The notes beneath the pieces were generated by a model that did no database searches, was not told the DNA's origin, and was given only the letters and a program-made list of their open reading frames with translations. Positions 7,556 through 16,862 of a DNA stretch of 55,296 nt are shown piece after piece (positions within the stretch are counted from its first letter, which is position 1; each line of letters starts with the position of its first letter). The translations under genes and the position numbers were made by a program. Origin of the DNA: Bacteroidia bacterium (lineage in GTDB: Bacteria > Bacteroidota > Bacteroidia > DATLTG01); the NCBI GenBank assembly GCA_039924845.1, contig JBDTAC010000080.1, forward strand, positions 1 through 55,296, written 5' to 3'.

Positions 7556-9068
7556 AATGATAAATATAAGTCGTTTGATTATTATTTACGGGATTCATGT
7601 AATTGAGTAACCAATCAATAAAGCTGGGCTGAATAGTGGTTTCGTAAGTTAAATCGGGGTAATATTTTTTCATCGTGGCAACACGCGCATCAATATTTTC
7701 TTTTTGCATAAATACTACGTAATTGGGTAAAATGGGAGAGTTTTTTAATTCGGTTGTTTGTTTATAAAGCGAATCCAGTGGAAATTTTTTAGTTACGAAA
7801 AATACGTGTCCCCATTTTTGCAAATAAAACAATGGCAGCATCGTAAATTTATCGTTGTCGCTGTCTTCGATAACAATGGAGCGAACATCGTGTTTCGCAG
7901 CGATATACGTCATGGCTTCTACGCGATTTCGTTTGGAATAGGAAACCGAAACTACCAATAATGGCAAGAGATTTACGCTCCAAAAAAATATCCAGCAAAC
8001 GCGAGTTAATTTTGGTCGCTTTTGCCAAAAAGCTGATTTTTCTTGAAATTCGCTCCAGCCCACCCATCCTAAAATAATAATAAAAGGAATAATCGGAATG
8101 ATGAAACGCTCTTGTTTATTGGGGAAATAGCAATGGAACGCAAAAAAAATAAAACTTGGTAAAAATAAAATTAACTGTGTTTTCCATTTTTTTACGAAAC
8201 CAAAAAGTAAAGCCAAACTTATTGGAGGAATCAAAATCCCCGTTAACAAAGGGAAATAATTGTACCAAGGTTGTGTGTTGTACGAAGTTGAATGCGCTAA
8301 ATTGTAGCGAACGTATTCTCTAAATTCAACAAAAGGGGCGTGCCAGACAAATGAATCGACAACGCCCTGTATCGCGGCAGCGCAGAGTGCAAAGCCAATG
8401 CCGAGTGTGATTGCTTCTTTCCATTTTTTCTGAAAGAGGAGCGCTAAACCAAAACCTCCGCAAAATAAAATAGATTGAAAACGAATGGAAAATGCAATGC
8501 CGACGATGAAACCAATCCATAAATAGGTGCGGAAAGAAAATTTTTTTTCGGAAGCGATTAACAATAACCACGTGGCGTACATCAAAGGTGGAATGCAAAC
8601 AAATTCTACCAAATTACGAACGCTTAAAAAAGGCATAAACCAAAATAAAGCAAGTAGTATTCCAACTACTTTCGCACGTTTTTGGTCGGCAATTTTCTCG
8701 GTAATTTTATATCCAAAATAAATAATACTGATAGATAATACGGCGTGTAAAAAACGAACGAGATACATTTTGTGTTGAGGATCTGTAACGCCGATTTGTT
8801 TGAGCAACCAAAACAATATAAAATGTAATCCGGTATAAAAAAAACTATGTCCAGAAGGGTGCATCGCAGGCTCATGACTAAACGGAAGCCAACTGTTGTA
8901 ATCGGCACCATCTACCCAAGATTGCGCCGGTTCGATGACCAAAAAATGATCGTCGTGCATGCCATATCCTTTCGAAAAAATAACAGCTAAAATGCGAAAA
9001 AAACATCCTGCTAAAAGAATCAGCAGCAGCGGTTTTTCATTCCATAATTGTTTGATCCGTAGAATCAT
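7545..9068 (-). CDS. GT39-like polytopic membrane glycosyltransferase
   Basis: This protein of about 507 residues starts at ATG 9068; a TTG start at 9125 would add 19 residues. Many hydrophobic helices are visible (LLLILLAGCFFRILAVIF; FLHAVLSISIIYFGYKI; IIPIIPFIIILGWVGW). An acidic pair follows the first helix in GYGMHDDHFL, the place where GT-C enzymes (PMT/ArnT family) carry catalytic Asp. C-terminal residues about 420-507 form a soluble domain. By family it would move a sugar from a polyprenyl-phosphate donor to an envelope acceptor; donor and acceptor cannot be told. It is a single gene, convergent with the T9SS gene at 4200-7502 and divergent from atpD. Confidence 0.72.
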   Translation of the reverse strand: MILRIKQLWNEKPLLLILLAGCFFRILAVIFSKGYGMHDDHFLVIEPAQSWVDGADYNSWLPFSHEPAMHPSGHSFFYTGLHFILFWLLKQIGVTDPQHKMYLVRFLHAVLSISIIYFGYKITEKIADQKRAKVVGILLALFWFMPFLSVRNLVEFVCIPPLMYATWLLLIASEKKFSFRTYLWIGFIVGIAFSIRFQSILFCGGFGLALLFQKKWKEAITLGIGFALCAAAIQGVVDSFVWHAPFVEFREYVRYNLAHSTSYNTQPWYNYFPLLTGILIPPISLALLFGFVKKWKTQLILFLPSFIFFAFHCYFPNKQERFIIPIIPFIIILGWVGWSEFQEKSAFWQKRPKLTRVCWIFFWSVNLLPLLVVSVSYSKRNRVEAMTYIAAKHDVRSIVIEDSDNDKFTMLPLFYLQKWGHVFFVTKKFPLDSLYKQTTELKNSPILPNYVVFMQKENIDARVATMKKYYPDLTYETTIQPSFIDWLLNYMNPVNNNQTTYIYHLEK

Positions 9069-9199
9069 TTTGCGAAAAAATAATTCTACGAAAGTAGTAA
9101 ACAGTTTTCGAAGAATTATCAACAAACCTGCTTTTTAATTCATAAAAAAATACTACATTCGCGCAAAATTTTAAAAATAATTTTTTTAAGCACACATAA

Positions 9200-10711
<1,512 letters not shown>

Positions 10712-10728
10712 TAATAATTTGAAGATTC

Positions 10729-10751
10729 GACGATTTGAAAATGTATGAATG
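10729..10751 (+). repeat. Left inverted flank of the four-helix-bundle insertion
   Basis: Its reverse complement matches 11146-11168 at 19 of 23 positions, sharing the block ATTTTCAAAT. The two arms bracket the gene at 10762-11118. Confidence 0.55.
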
Positions 10752-10761
10752 AAAAAGTGAA

Positions 10762-11118
10762 ATGCGTGACGATAAAGAAAATATAATCGTTGATTTAACA
10801 TTTCAGTTTTCGTTAGAGTTGATTGAATATGTTGAGTTATTAGAAGCAAACAGGAAGTTCATAATCGCCAATCAGTTATTGCGTTCAGGAACTTCGGTTG
10901 GTGCGAATGTAAGAGAAGCACAAAACGCAGAAAGCAAAGCAGATTTTATTCATAAAATAAAAATTGCCTTGAAAGAAGCCGAAGAAACGGAATATTGGTT
11001 GTTGTTGGCGAAACATTCAAAACAATATCCGACTGAAGAAAATTTATTATTGAAAATTGCATCTATTTTAAAAATTCTATCAAAAATTATTGGTTCGTTA
11101 AAAAGAAATAATACATAA
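10762..11118 (+). CDS. Four-helix bundle protein (23S rRNA-intervening-sequence family)
   Basis: This 118-residue all-helical protein belongs to the four-helix-bundle / S23 family. Signature blocks are FSLELIEYVELL, the central QLLRSGTSVGANVREAQNAE (residues about 40-59), FIHKIKIALKEAEETEYWL and a basic C-terminus. Members occur inside 23S rRNA intervening sequences and scattered as accessory genes in Bacteroidota; no enzymatic activity is known. It lies between atpD and atpC, is flanked by an imperfect inverted repeat, and splits an otherwise conserved operon, so it looks like a late insertion. Transcription from atpD into atpC probably reads through it. Confidence 0.9.
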   Translation: MRDDKENIIVDLTFQFSLELIEYVELLEANRKFIIANQLLRSGTSVGANVREAQNAESKADFIHKIKIALKEAEETEYWLLLAKHSKQYPTEENLLLKIASILKILSKIIGSLKRNNT

Positions 11119-11145
11119 ATTTTCAGAGAAATCGTCAAATAAATT

Positions 11146-11168
11146 CATTCTCAAATTTTCAAATTGTC
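11146..11168 (-). repeat. Right inverted flank of the four-helix-bundle insertion
   Basis: This is the partner of 10729-10751. It ends 3 nt before the atpC start codon. An extra 8-bp match (aaatcgtc at 11129-11136) also pairs with gacgattt at 10729-10736. Confidence 0.55.
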
Positions 11169-11171
11169 ACC

Positions 11172-11408
11172 ATGTTTTTAGAAATCATTACTCCGGATAA
11201 AAAATTATACAGCGGCGAAGTAAAATCGGTACAAGTGCCCGGCGCAGATGGTTCGTTTGGTGTTTTAGATGCGCATGCGCCTGTAATTGCTACTTTGCAA
11301 GAAGGAAAAATAAAGATTACCGACGATAAACACGGCGTGCAATTAATTGAAATTAAAGGCGGCGTGGTAGAAGTGTTGCGTAATAAAGTAACTGTTTTAG
11401 CAGAATAA
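11172..11408 (+). CDS. atpC: F1F0 ATP synthase subunit epsilon (beta-sandwich domain only)
   Basis: This 78-residue protein starts MFLEIITPDKKLYSGEVKSV and contains the conserved GSFGVLDAHAPVIATL block. It forms part of the central stalk of F1. It corresponds to the N-terminal beta-sandwich domain. The C-terminal helical hairpin that inhibits ATP hydrolysis in E. coli (about 135 residues in total) is absent, which is usual in Bacteroidota. The start ATG follows the inverted-repeat arm by 3 nt. Downstream is a 279-bp gap packed with dispersed repeats. Confidence 0.95.
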   Translation: MFLEIITPDKKLYSGEVKSVQVPGADGSFGVLDAHAPVIATLQEGKIKITDDKHGVQLIEIKGGVVEVLRNKVTVLAE

Positions 11409-11425
11409 ATTTCTTTTCTCTTTCG

Positions 11426-11443
11426 CGAAAAATTATTTTTTTG
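11426..11443 (-). repeat. Dispersed AT-palindrome repeat, atpC-secA cluster copy 1
   Basis: A minus-strand copy 17 nt after the atpC stop, the first of five copies in under 200 bp. Confidence 0.8.
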
Positions 11444-11462
11444 GGACGCCTTTTTTGTCTTT

Positions 11463-11480
11463 GGAAAAATATTTTTTTGA
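11463..11480. repeat. Dispersed repeat, atpC-secA cluster copy 2 (TAT centre)
   Basis: A variant with TAT in place of the TAA or TTA centre. Confidence 0.6.
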
Positions 11481-11494
11481 ACCACTTTTAATTG

Positions 11495-11518
11495 TTTTGA
11501 AAAAATAATTTTTCAAAA
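11495..11518 (+). repeat. Dispersed repeat, atpC-secA cluster copy 3
   Basis: A plus-strand copy with complementary arms ttttg and caaaa. Confidence 0.85.
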
Positions 11519-11554
11519 CAAATTTATCTCATCACAAAAATCTTTTTTTTACCC

Positions 11555-11577
11555 TTCGAAAAATTATTTTTTCGGAA
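11555..11577 (-). repeat. Dispersed repeat, atpC-secA cluster copy 4
   Basis: A minus-strand copy with ttcg and cggaa flanks. Confidence 0.85.
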
Positions 11578-11589
11578 GCACAATTTATC

Positions 11590-11613
11590 GTTTCAAAAAT
11601 TATTTTTTTGAAC
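11590..11613 (-). repeat. Dispersed repeat, atpC-secA cluster copy 5
   Basis: A minus-strand copy with complementary gtt and aac ends, 35 nt before the secA -7 box. Confidence 0.85.
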
Positions 11614-11647
11614 GGCTTTTTTACTTTTCTTCCTCCGAAAAATAAAC

Positions 11648-11655
11648 TAAATTTG
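11648..11655 (+). promoter_or_regulatory. Predicted secA -7 box TAAATTTG
   Basis: A perfect TAnnTTTG, 32 nt upstream of the secA ATG at 11688. The upstream -33 region is taken up by the repeat cluster. Confidence 0.6.
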
Positions 11656-11687
11656 CCAGCTTAAATAAAAACATAAAACAGCATTCC

Positions 11688-14600
11688 ATGTTAGAATCAT
11701 TCACGGCGTCCATTTCGAAAATGTTTGGTAATAAATCCGACCGAGATTTAAAAACAATTCATCCGATTGTCGATCAAATCCATAAAATATATCCAAGCAT
11801 CCAAATACTCAGCAACGATGCGCTTCGCGCGAAGACGCAAGAGTTTAAACAACGCATCGCGGACGAAATAAAAGCCGACGAAGCGCGCAGCGAAGACTTA
11901 AAAAAGCAAGCAGAATTTTCGGACGATTTATCCATCGAAGAAAAAGAAAAATTATACGCGGAAATTGATCAACTTAAAAAAACAATTACCGAAACGATTA
12001 AAAAAAGTTTAGATGCCATTCTTCCGGAAGCTTTTTCTGTGATGAAAGAAACGGCAAAGCGTTTCAAAGAAAACGAAGCTGTAGAAGTAACGGCAACGGC
12101 GCTCGACAAAGATTTTTCTGCTTCCAGAAACAGCGTTCAAATAAAAGGCGAAAAAGCATTTTGGAGCAATACTTGGAAAGCCGCAGGAACAGACGTCAAA
12201 TGGGACATGGTGCATTACGATGTGCAATTAATTGGAGGCATTGTTTTGCACGAAGGAAAAATTGCGGAGATGGCAACGGGCGAAGGAAAAACTTTGGTGG
12301 CTACTTTGCCGATGTACCTTAATGCCCTTTCTGGCAGAGGCGTTCACTTGGTTACGGTAAATGATTATTTGGCAAAACGAGATTCGGAATGGATGGGAAC
12401 TTTATTCGAATTTCATGGATTGACAGTGGATTGTATTGATAAACATGAACCGAATTCTCCCGAAAGAAGACAAGCGTATTTAGCGGATATTACATACGGA
12501 ACCAATAACGAATTTGGTTTCGATTATTTACGTGATAACATGGGTCACAGCGTGGAAGATTTGGTGCAACGCGCACCTAATTACGCGATTGTGGATGAGG
12601 TAGATTCCGTGTTGATTGACGATGCGCGTACGCCGCTTATTATTTCTGGACCTACGCCAAAAGGCGATAAACAGGAGTTTCAAGCATTAAAACCAAGAAT
12701 CGAAAAAATTGTAAATGCTCAAAAATCATATATCAATACAGCTTTAGCTGATGCCAAAAAATTAATTTCCGAAGGCAAAGAAAAAGAAGGAGGATTGGCT
12801 CTATTCCGTTGTTACAGAGGATTGCCGAAAAACAAAGCACTCATCAAATATTTAAGCGAGCCCGGAATTCGTGCGATTTTGCAAAAAACAGAAAACTTTT
12901 ATTTGCAAGATCAGGAAAGAGAAATGCACAAAGCAGATGAAGAATTATTTTTTGTGATTGATGAAAAAAATAATTCCATTGAACTTTCTGAAAAAGGATA
13001 TGATTTACTCACTACATCCAGCGAAGATGCTAAGTTTTTTGTGTTGCCAGATGTAGGTGCTGAAATTGCAGAAATTGAAAAATCAGAAAAAAGTATTGAG
13101 GAAAAAGCAGTTCAGAAAGATGAATTGCTTCGAGATTTTAGTGTGAAATCTGAATTGGTTCACACCATCAATCAATTGTTGAAAGCCTATACGCTTTTTG
13201 AGATTGATGTGGAATACGTAATCATCGATGGTAAAATTAAAATTGTGGATGAGCAAACTGGTCGTATCATGGAAGGCAGAAGGTATTCCGACGGTTTGCA
13301 CCAAGCTTTGGAAGCCAAAGAAAATGTGAAAGTAGAAGCTGCAACACAAACGTACGCCACCATTACTTTGCAAAATTATTTCCGGATGTACAATAAATTG
13401 GCGGGGATGACGGGTACTGCAGAAACGGAAGCAGGCGAATTTTGGGATATTTATAAATTGGATGTTGTCGTTATTCCTACCAACAGAAAAATTGCACGTG
13501 CAGACAGGGAAGATTTGGTGTACAAAACCAAACGCGAAAAATACAATGCGGTTATTGATGAAATTGTAAAATGTGTAGAAGCAAAACGTCCAGTATTGGT
13601 GGGTACAACTTCTGTCGAAATTTCAGAATTATTAAGTCGCACGCTTAAATTACGCGGTATCAAACACAATGTCCTCAACGCCAAATTACATCAGAAAGAA
13701 GCAGACATTGTTGCAGAAGCAGGACGTCCTGGAACCGTTACCATTGCTACCAATATGGCAGGAAGGGGAACGGATATTAAACTCGGGCCTGGCGTAAAAG
13801 AAGCAGGAGGTTTGGCAATTATTGGTACGGAACGCCACGAATCCAGACGTGTAGACAGACAATTACGCGGACGTTCCGGAAGACAAGGAGATCCAGGATC
13901 AACACAATTTTTTGTTTCCTTGGAAGATGATTTGATGCGCCTTTTCGGATCGGAAAGAATCGCGAAATTAATGGACAGAATGGGTTTGAAAGAAGGCGAA
14001 GTAATTCAGCATTCCATGATTACAAAATCCATTGAACGTGCGCAACGAAAAGTGGAGGAAAACAATTTCGGTATTCGTAAACGATTAATTGAATACGATG
14101 ACGTGATGAATGCGCAACGGGAAGTTATCTACACGAAAAGAAAACACGCACTTTATGGCGAACGCATTTCCGTGGACATTGCTAATATGTTGACTGATGT
14201 GTGCGAAAATATTACGGATGAATTTCACGAAACGCAAGATTACGAAGGATTTAAAATGGAATTGATTCGATTACTTTCTTTAGAATCTCCTATTTCTGAA
14301 AAAGAATTTGCCGATTTAACAAACGTAGCTATTGGCGCAAAAACGTATGAGACAGCGGCTTTGCAATACAAAAATAAAAGTGCAGCCATTGCGATAAAAG
14401 CCTTCCCAACGATAAAAAACGTGCACGAAAGTCCATCCAATCAATATGAAAATATGATTACAACACTTTCGGACGGAATACGAACCATGCAAGTATTGGT
14501 CAATCTTCAAAAAGCATACGATTCGAAAGGAAAAGAAATGGTTTCGTCCTTTGAAAAATCTGTTATTTTAGCGATGATTGACGATGCTTGGAAAGAACAT

Positions 14601-14966
14601 TTGCGCGAAATGGATGATTTAAAACAATCGGTTCAAAATGCGTCGTACGAACAAAAAGATCCTTTGTTGGTTTACAAATTTGAGTCGTTCGAATTGTTCA
14701 AATCCATGATTACGAAAGTGTATAAGGATGCGATTTCTTTTTTGATAAAAGGAAATTTAATGAATGAAAATCCGACACAACAACGTGCGCCGCAACGCGA
14801 AGACACAAGTCGTTTACAAACCAGTCGTAGTGGAATAGAACCTGGCGCGCAGCGTCAAGAAGAACAACCAAAATCACAACCAGTAAGAGCAGAAGAAAAA
14901 ACAGGTCGTAACGAACCTTGTCCTTGTGGAAGTGGCAAAAAATTTAAGAATTGTCACGGAAAATAA
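11688..14966 (+). CDS. secA: Preprotein translocase ATPase SecA
   Basis: The 1092-residue motor drives Sec-dependent export through SecYEG at the inner membrane. The Walker A motif lies in MATGEGKT (residue about 195), followed by VNDYLAKRD and [36 protein letters not shown] and the motif VI region [12 protein letters not shown] are present. The C-terminus ends in the zinc-binding motif [13 protein letters not shown], which contacts SecB or lipids in relatives. It is longer than E. coli SecA (901), as is usual in Bacteroidota, because of insertions near residues 330-400. It is transcribed from its own promoter. Its stop codon lies in a dispersed repeat at 14957-14978. Confidence 0.98.
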   Translation: MLESFTASISKMFGNKSDRDLKTIHPIVDQIHKIYPSIQILSNDALRAKTQEFKQRIADEIKADEARSEDLKKQAEFSDDLSIEEKEKLYAEIDQLKKTITETIKKSLDAILPEAFSVMKETAKRFKENEAVEVTATALDKDFSASRNSVQIKGEKAFWSNTWKAAGTDVKWDMVHYDVQLIGGIVLHEGKIAEMATGEGKTLVATLPMYLNALSGRGVHLVTVNDYLAKRDSEWMGTLFEFHGLTVDCIDKHEPNSPERRQAYLADITYGTNNEFGFDYLRDNMGHSVEDLVQRAPNYAIVDEVDSVLIDDARTPLIISGPTPKGDKQEFQALKPRIEKIVNAQKSYINTALADAKKLISEGKEKEGGLALFRCYRGLPKNKALIKYLSEPGIRAILQKTENFYLQDQEREMHKADEELFFVIDEKNNSIELSEKGYDLLTTSSEDAKFFVLPDVGAEIAEIEKSEKSIEEKAVQKDELLRDFSVKSELVHTINQLLKAYTLFEIDVEYVIIDGKIKIVDEQTGRIMEGRRYSDGLHQALEAKENVKVEAATQTYATITLQNYFRMYNKLAGMTGTAETEAGEFWDIYKLDVVVIPTNRKIARADREDLVYKTKREKYNAVIDEIVKCVEAKRPVLVGTTSVEISELLSRTLKLRGIKHNVLNAKLHQKEADIVAEAGRPGTVTIATNMAGRGTDIKLGPGVKEAGGLAIIGTERHESRRVDRQLRGRSGRQGDPGSTQFFVSLEDDLMRLFGSERIAKLMDRMGLKEGEVIQHSMITKSIERAQRKVEENNFGIRKRLIEYDDVMNAQREVIYTKRKHALYGERISVDIANMLTDVCENITDEFHETQDYEGFKMELIRLLSLESPISEKEFADLTNVAIGAKTYETAALQYKNKSAAIAIKAFPTIKNVHESPSNQYENMITTLSDGIRTMQVLVNLQKAYDSKGKEMVSSFEKSVILAMIDDAWKEHLREMDDLKQSVQNASYEQKDPLLVYKFESFELFKSMITKVYKDAISFLIKGNLMNENPTQQRAPQREDTSRLQTSRSGIEPGAQRQEEQPKSQPVRAEEKTGRNEPCPCGSGKKFKNCHGK

Positions 14967-14978
14967 TTTTTTCGAAAG
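14957..14978 (+). repeat. Dispersed repeat across the secA stop codon
   Basis: This copy encodes the final Gly-Lys and TAA of SecA. It also forms the left boundary of the decayed ORF6N gene. Confidence 0.8.
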
Positions 14979-15148
14979 GCAATATTATTTTTCAACTTAC
15001 AAAAGAAGAATTTGAAAATATCAGATTTCAAATTGATATTTTAAATCAAAGTATGTCATCACAGATTGTGATGACATACCCGACAAAACGTCCAAACTCT
15101 TTTTTGCATTACGTTTTCACGGAACAAAGAATCGGTTTCAAAAAATAA
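14967..15148 (+). pseudogene. Remnant of an ORF6N-domain DNA-binding protein
   Basis: The frame between two repeat copies encodes about 60 residues, including YYFQLTKEEFENIRFQ, SQIVMTYP and HYVFTEQRIGF. These match blocks of ORF6N / KilA-N-type proteins, where FQLTKEEFENLR, SQIV.S and YVFTEQGVAML occur in this order. The N-terminal part of the domain and everything after VFTEQ are missing. No start codon with a plausible initiation site is present. A repeat copy ends the frame as FKK-stop. I call it a decayed gene. It also contains a 29-nt perfect hairpin (15051-15079). Confidence 0.7.
15051..15079. other. 29-nt perfect inverted repeat in the ORF6N remnant
   Basis: Perfect 13-bp arms GTATGTCATCACA and TGTGATGACATAC flank a 3-nt loop. 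No T-run follows on either side, so it is unlikely to be an intrinsic terminator. Confidence 0.8.
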
Positions 15149-15158
15149 TTTTTCAAAC
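15135..15158 (+). repeat. Dispersed repeat closing the ORF6N remnant
   Basis: A plus-strand copy with gttt and aaac arms. It supplies Lys-Lys-stop to the remnant frame and ends 7 nt before the next gene. Confidence 0.85.
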
Positions 15159-15164
15159 GCAAAA

Positions 15165-15536
15165 ATGAATAGCGAAGAACTCCGAGATTATTGTTTGACA
15201 AAACAAGAAGTAACGGAAAGTTTCCCGTTTGGATCGGATACATTGGTTTTTAAAGTGTGCGGAAAAATATTTTTACTTTGTAGTTTAAGTTCCAATCCAT
15301 TGCAATTTAATGTAAAATCCGATCCGGAAAAAATCACTGAATTACGTGAACAATACGATTGTGTTTTACCAGGTTATCACATGAATAAAAGACATTGGAA
15401 TACCATTATTATAGATGGTTCTGTAAGTAAACAGCAATTGCAAAAATGGATAAATGAATCCTATCGTTTGATTATTTTATCACTCCCAAAAACAGTTCAG
15501 AAAAATTATTTTTCCGACACGAATTCTTCGCTGTAA
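15165..15536 (+). CDS. MmcQ/YjbR family protein
   Basis: This 123-residue small cytoplasmic protein has the MmcQ/YjbR pattern: NSEELRDYCLTKQEVTESFP at the start, FKVCGKIFLLCSL, KSDPEKITELREQY, PGYHMNKRHWNTI and the terminal LQKWINESYRLI. The family has a double-wing DNA-binding-like fold with no firm function. The ATG at 15165 is 7 nt after a repeat copy. The C-terminal tail VQKNYFSDTNSSL comes from another repeat copy (15496-15517) and goes beyond the usual end of the family, so the tail was probably added with the repeat. Confidence 0.88.
   Translation: MNSEELRDYCLTKQEVTESFPFGSDTLVFKVCGKIFLLCSLSSNPLQFNVKSDPEKITELREQYDCVLPGYHMNKRHWNTIIIDGSVSKQQLQKWINESYRLIILSLPKTVQKNYFSDTNSSL
15496..15517 (-). 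repeat. Dispersed repeat encoding the C-terminal tail of the MmcQ-like protein
   Basis: Read as QKNYFS in the stop-free frame, just after the conserved fold ends. Confidence 0.8.
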
Positions 15537-15600
15537 AAATCTTGCGTTTCGCAAACGGAAAACTGTCCTGTTTTTTTTTACCTTTAGCCACTGAAAAATT

Positions 15601-16428
15601 ATGTTTGAAAGGATAAAACAAGCACTCAATCCGAACGGAGAAATGTCATTTTTGGCACATCTCGAAACCTTGCGTTGGCATTTGATGCGCTCCGTAATTG
15701 TGGTTTCTATTTTGGGCGTAGTGATGTTTATCAATGAAAAATTTTTATTCGGAACAGTTTTATTTGGTCCGAAAAACCCTGATTTCATTACGTATCGCAT
15801 TCTTTGCCGAATTGGCGGAAGATTAAATATGCCGGAATTGTGCATTCATAAAATTCCGATACAATTAATAAATACGGAGCTCGCTGGACAATTAACGATG
15901 AGCATGTGGGTTTCCTTCGTTGCCGGATTAATCCTCGGAATGCCCTACGTTTTATGGGAATTTTGGTTGTTTATAAAACCTGCTTTAAAACAAAAAGAAA
16001 TAAAAGGCGCCAAAGGTTTTGTGTTTTTTGCGACCTTACTTTTTTTACTGGGCGCGAGTTTCAGTTATTTTTTAATTGTGCCATGGACGATAAATTTTCT
16101 TGGAAATTACAGTATCAGCGGAAGCGATGTGTCGAATATGATTACGATGGATTCGTATATTTCTACCGTTACGAGTTTGGTTTTTTTACTCGGTTTGGTT
16201 TTCGAATTACCGATTATCGTTTATTTTCTAACCAAGTTCGGAATCCTTTCAGCAGCATTTATGCGTAAATATCGCAGGCATGCCGTTATTGTTGTTTTGA
16301 TTGGCGCAGCATTTATTAGTCCGCCGGATGTTACCTCGCAAATGGTGGTAGCAGTGCCTTTGTATTTGTTGTTTGAAGTGAGTATTTTTGTTTCAGCCTT
16401 TGCGCAAAAACGAAAAAAAGTAATTTAA
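15601..16428 (+). CDS. tatC: Twin-arginine translocase subunit TatC
   Basis: The 275-residue inner-membrane receptor of the Tat system recognises twin-arginine signal peptides. The N-terminal EMSFLAHLETLRWHLMRS contains the conserved Glu and Arg of the cytoplasmic start. Six membrane helices follow, with FWLFIKPALKQKEIKGAKGFV between helices two and three. Helix five contains FELPIIVYFLTKFGIL, and FISPPDVTSQM is conserved. The periplasmic loop after helix one is enlarged (PKNPDFITYRILCRIGGRLN), as in other Bacteroidota. The partner gene tatA is about 20 kb away. A TACCTTTA sequence at 15579-15586 may be a -7 box. Confidence 0.96.
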   Translation: MFERIKQALNPNGEMSFLAHLETLRWHLMRSVIVVSILGVVMFINEKFLFGTVLFGPKNPDFITYRILCRIGGRLNMPELCIHKIPIQLINTELAGQLTMSMWVSFVAGLILGMPYVLWEFWLFIKPALKQKEIKGAKGFVFFATLLFLLGASFSYFLIVPWTINFLGNYSISGSDVSNMITMDSYISTVTSLVFLLGLVFELPIIVYFLTKFGILSAAFMRKYRRHAVIVVLIGAAFISPPDVTSQMVVAVPLYLLFEVSIFVSAFAQKRKKVI

Positions 16429-16446
16429 TTCGAACGTTAAAAAGTG

Positions 16447-16468
16447 TTTTGAAAAAATAATTTTCCGA
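16447..16468 (+). repeat. Dispersed repeat abutting the AhpD-like start codon
   Basis: The copy runs directly into the ATG at 16468 and so replaces any ordinary ribosome-binding region. Confidence 0.8.
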
Positions 16469-16833
16469 TGAGCAATTCCATAGCTGAGTTCAATGATTTT
16501 CGCGAAGCGATGAACGAAAAAATTTTAGCACAAGATAATTTGGTGCTGAAACGTTTATTTAATTTGGATACAAATACGTATCAGGCAGGTGCACTTCCCG
16601 TGAAAACAAAAGAATTATTGGGTTTGGTGGCTTCGATGGTTTTGCGTTGCGATGATTGCATTAAATATCATTTGGGAAAATGTGACGAACAAAATGTATC
16701 GGACGAAGAACTTTTTGAAACCTTTGCCGTTGCGAATATTGTAGGCGGAACAATTGTTATTCCGCATACGCGAAGAGCAGTTGCGTATTGGGAAGAATTA
16801 AAAAAAGAAAAAAAACAGGCTTCAAAAAAATAA
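16468..16833 (+). CDS. Carboxymuconolactone decarboxylase / AhpD-like protein
   Basis: This 121-residue protein has the AhpD-fold core LGLVASMVLRCDDCIKYHL (residues about 51-69), with the redox CxxC and the following His typical of peroxidase-type members. These act in peroxide reduction with thiol partners, whereas true carboxymuconolactone decarboxylases lack CxxC. An antioxidant role is therefore more likely. The C-terminal helix ends in KKQASKK, where the last two lysines and stop come from an exact consensus repeat at 16821-16842. It lies between tatC (39 nt upstream) and the DUF5686 gene (29 nt downstream), probably in one transcript. Confidence 0.88.
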   Translation: MSNSIAEFNDFREAMNEKILAQDNLVLKRLFNLDTNTYQAGALPVKTKELLGLVASMVLRCDDCIKYHLGKCDEQNVSDEELFETFAVANIVGGTIVIPHTRRAVAYWEELKKEKKQASKK

Positions 16834-16842
16834 TTTTTCGAA
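16821..16842 (+). repeat. Dispersed repeat, full consensus copy
   Basis: A 22-bp copy with ttc and gaa ends, identical to the reverse complement of 52812-52833. It holds the stop codon of the AhpD-like gene and the upstream region of the next start. Confidence 0.9.
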
Positions 16843-16862
16843 TGCACTTTTTCATAAAAAAA

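Noticed and set aside
16788-16862. Longer start of the DUF5686 gene inside the AhpD-like gene
   Set aside because: The extension MGRIKKRKKTGFKKIIF would destroy the signal peptide and is formed by overlap plus a repeat copy.
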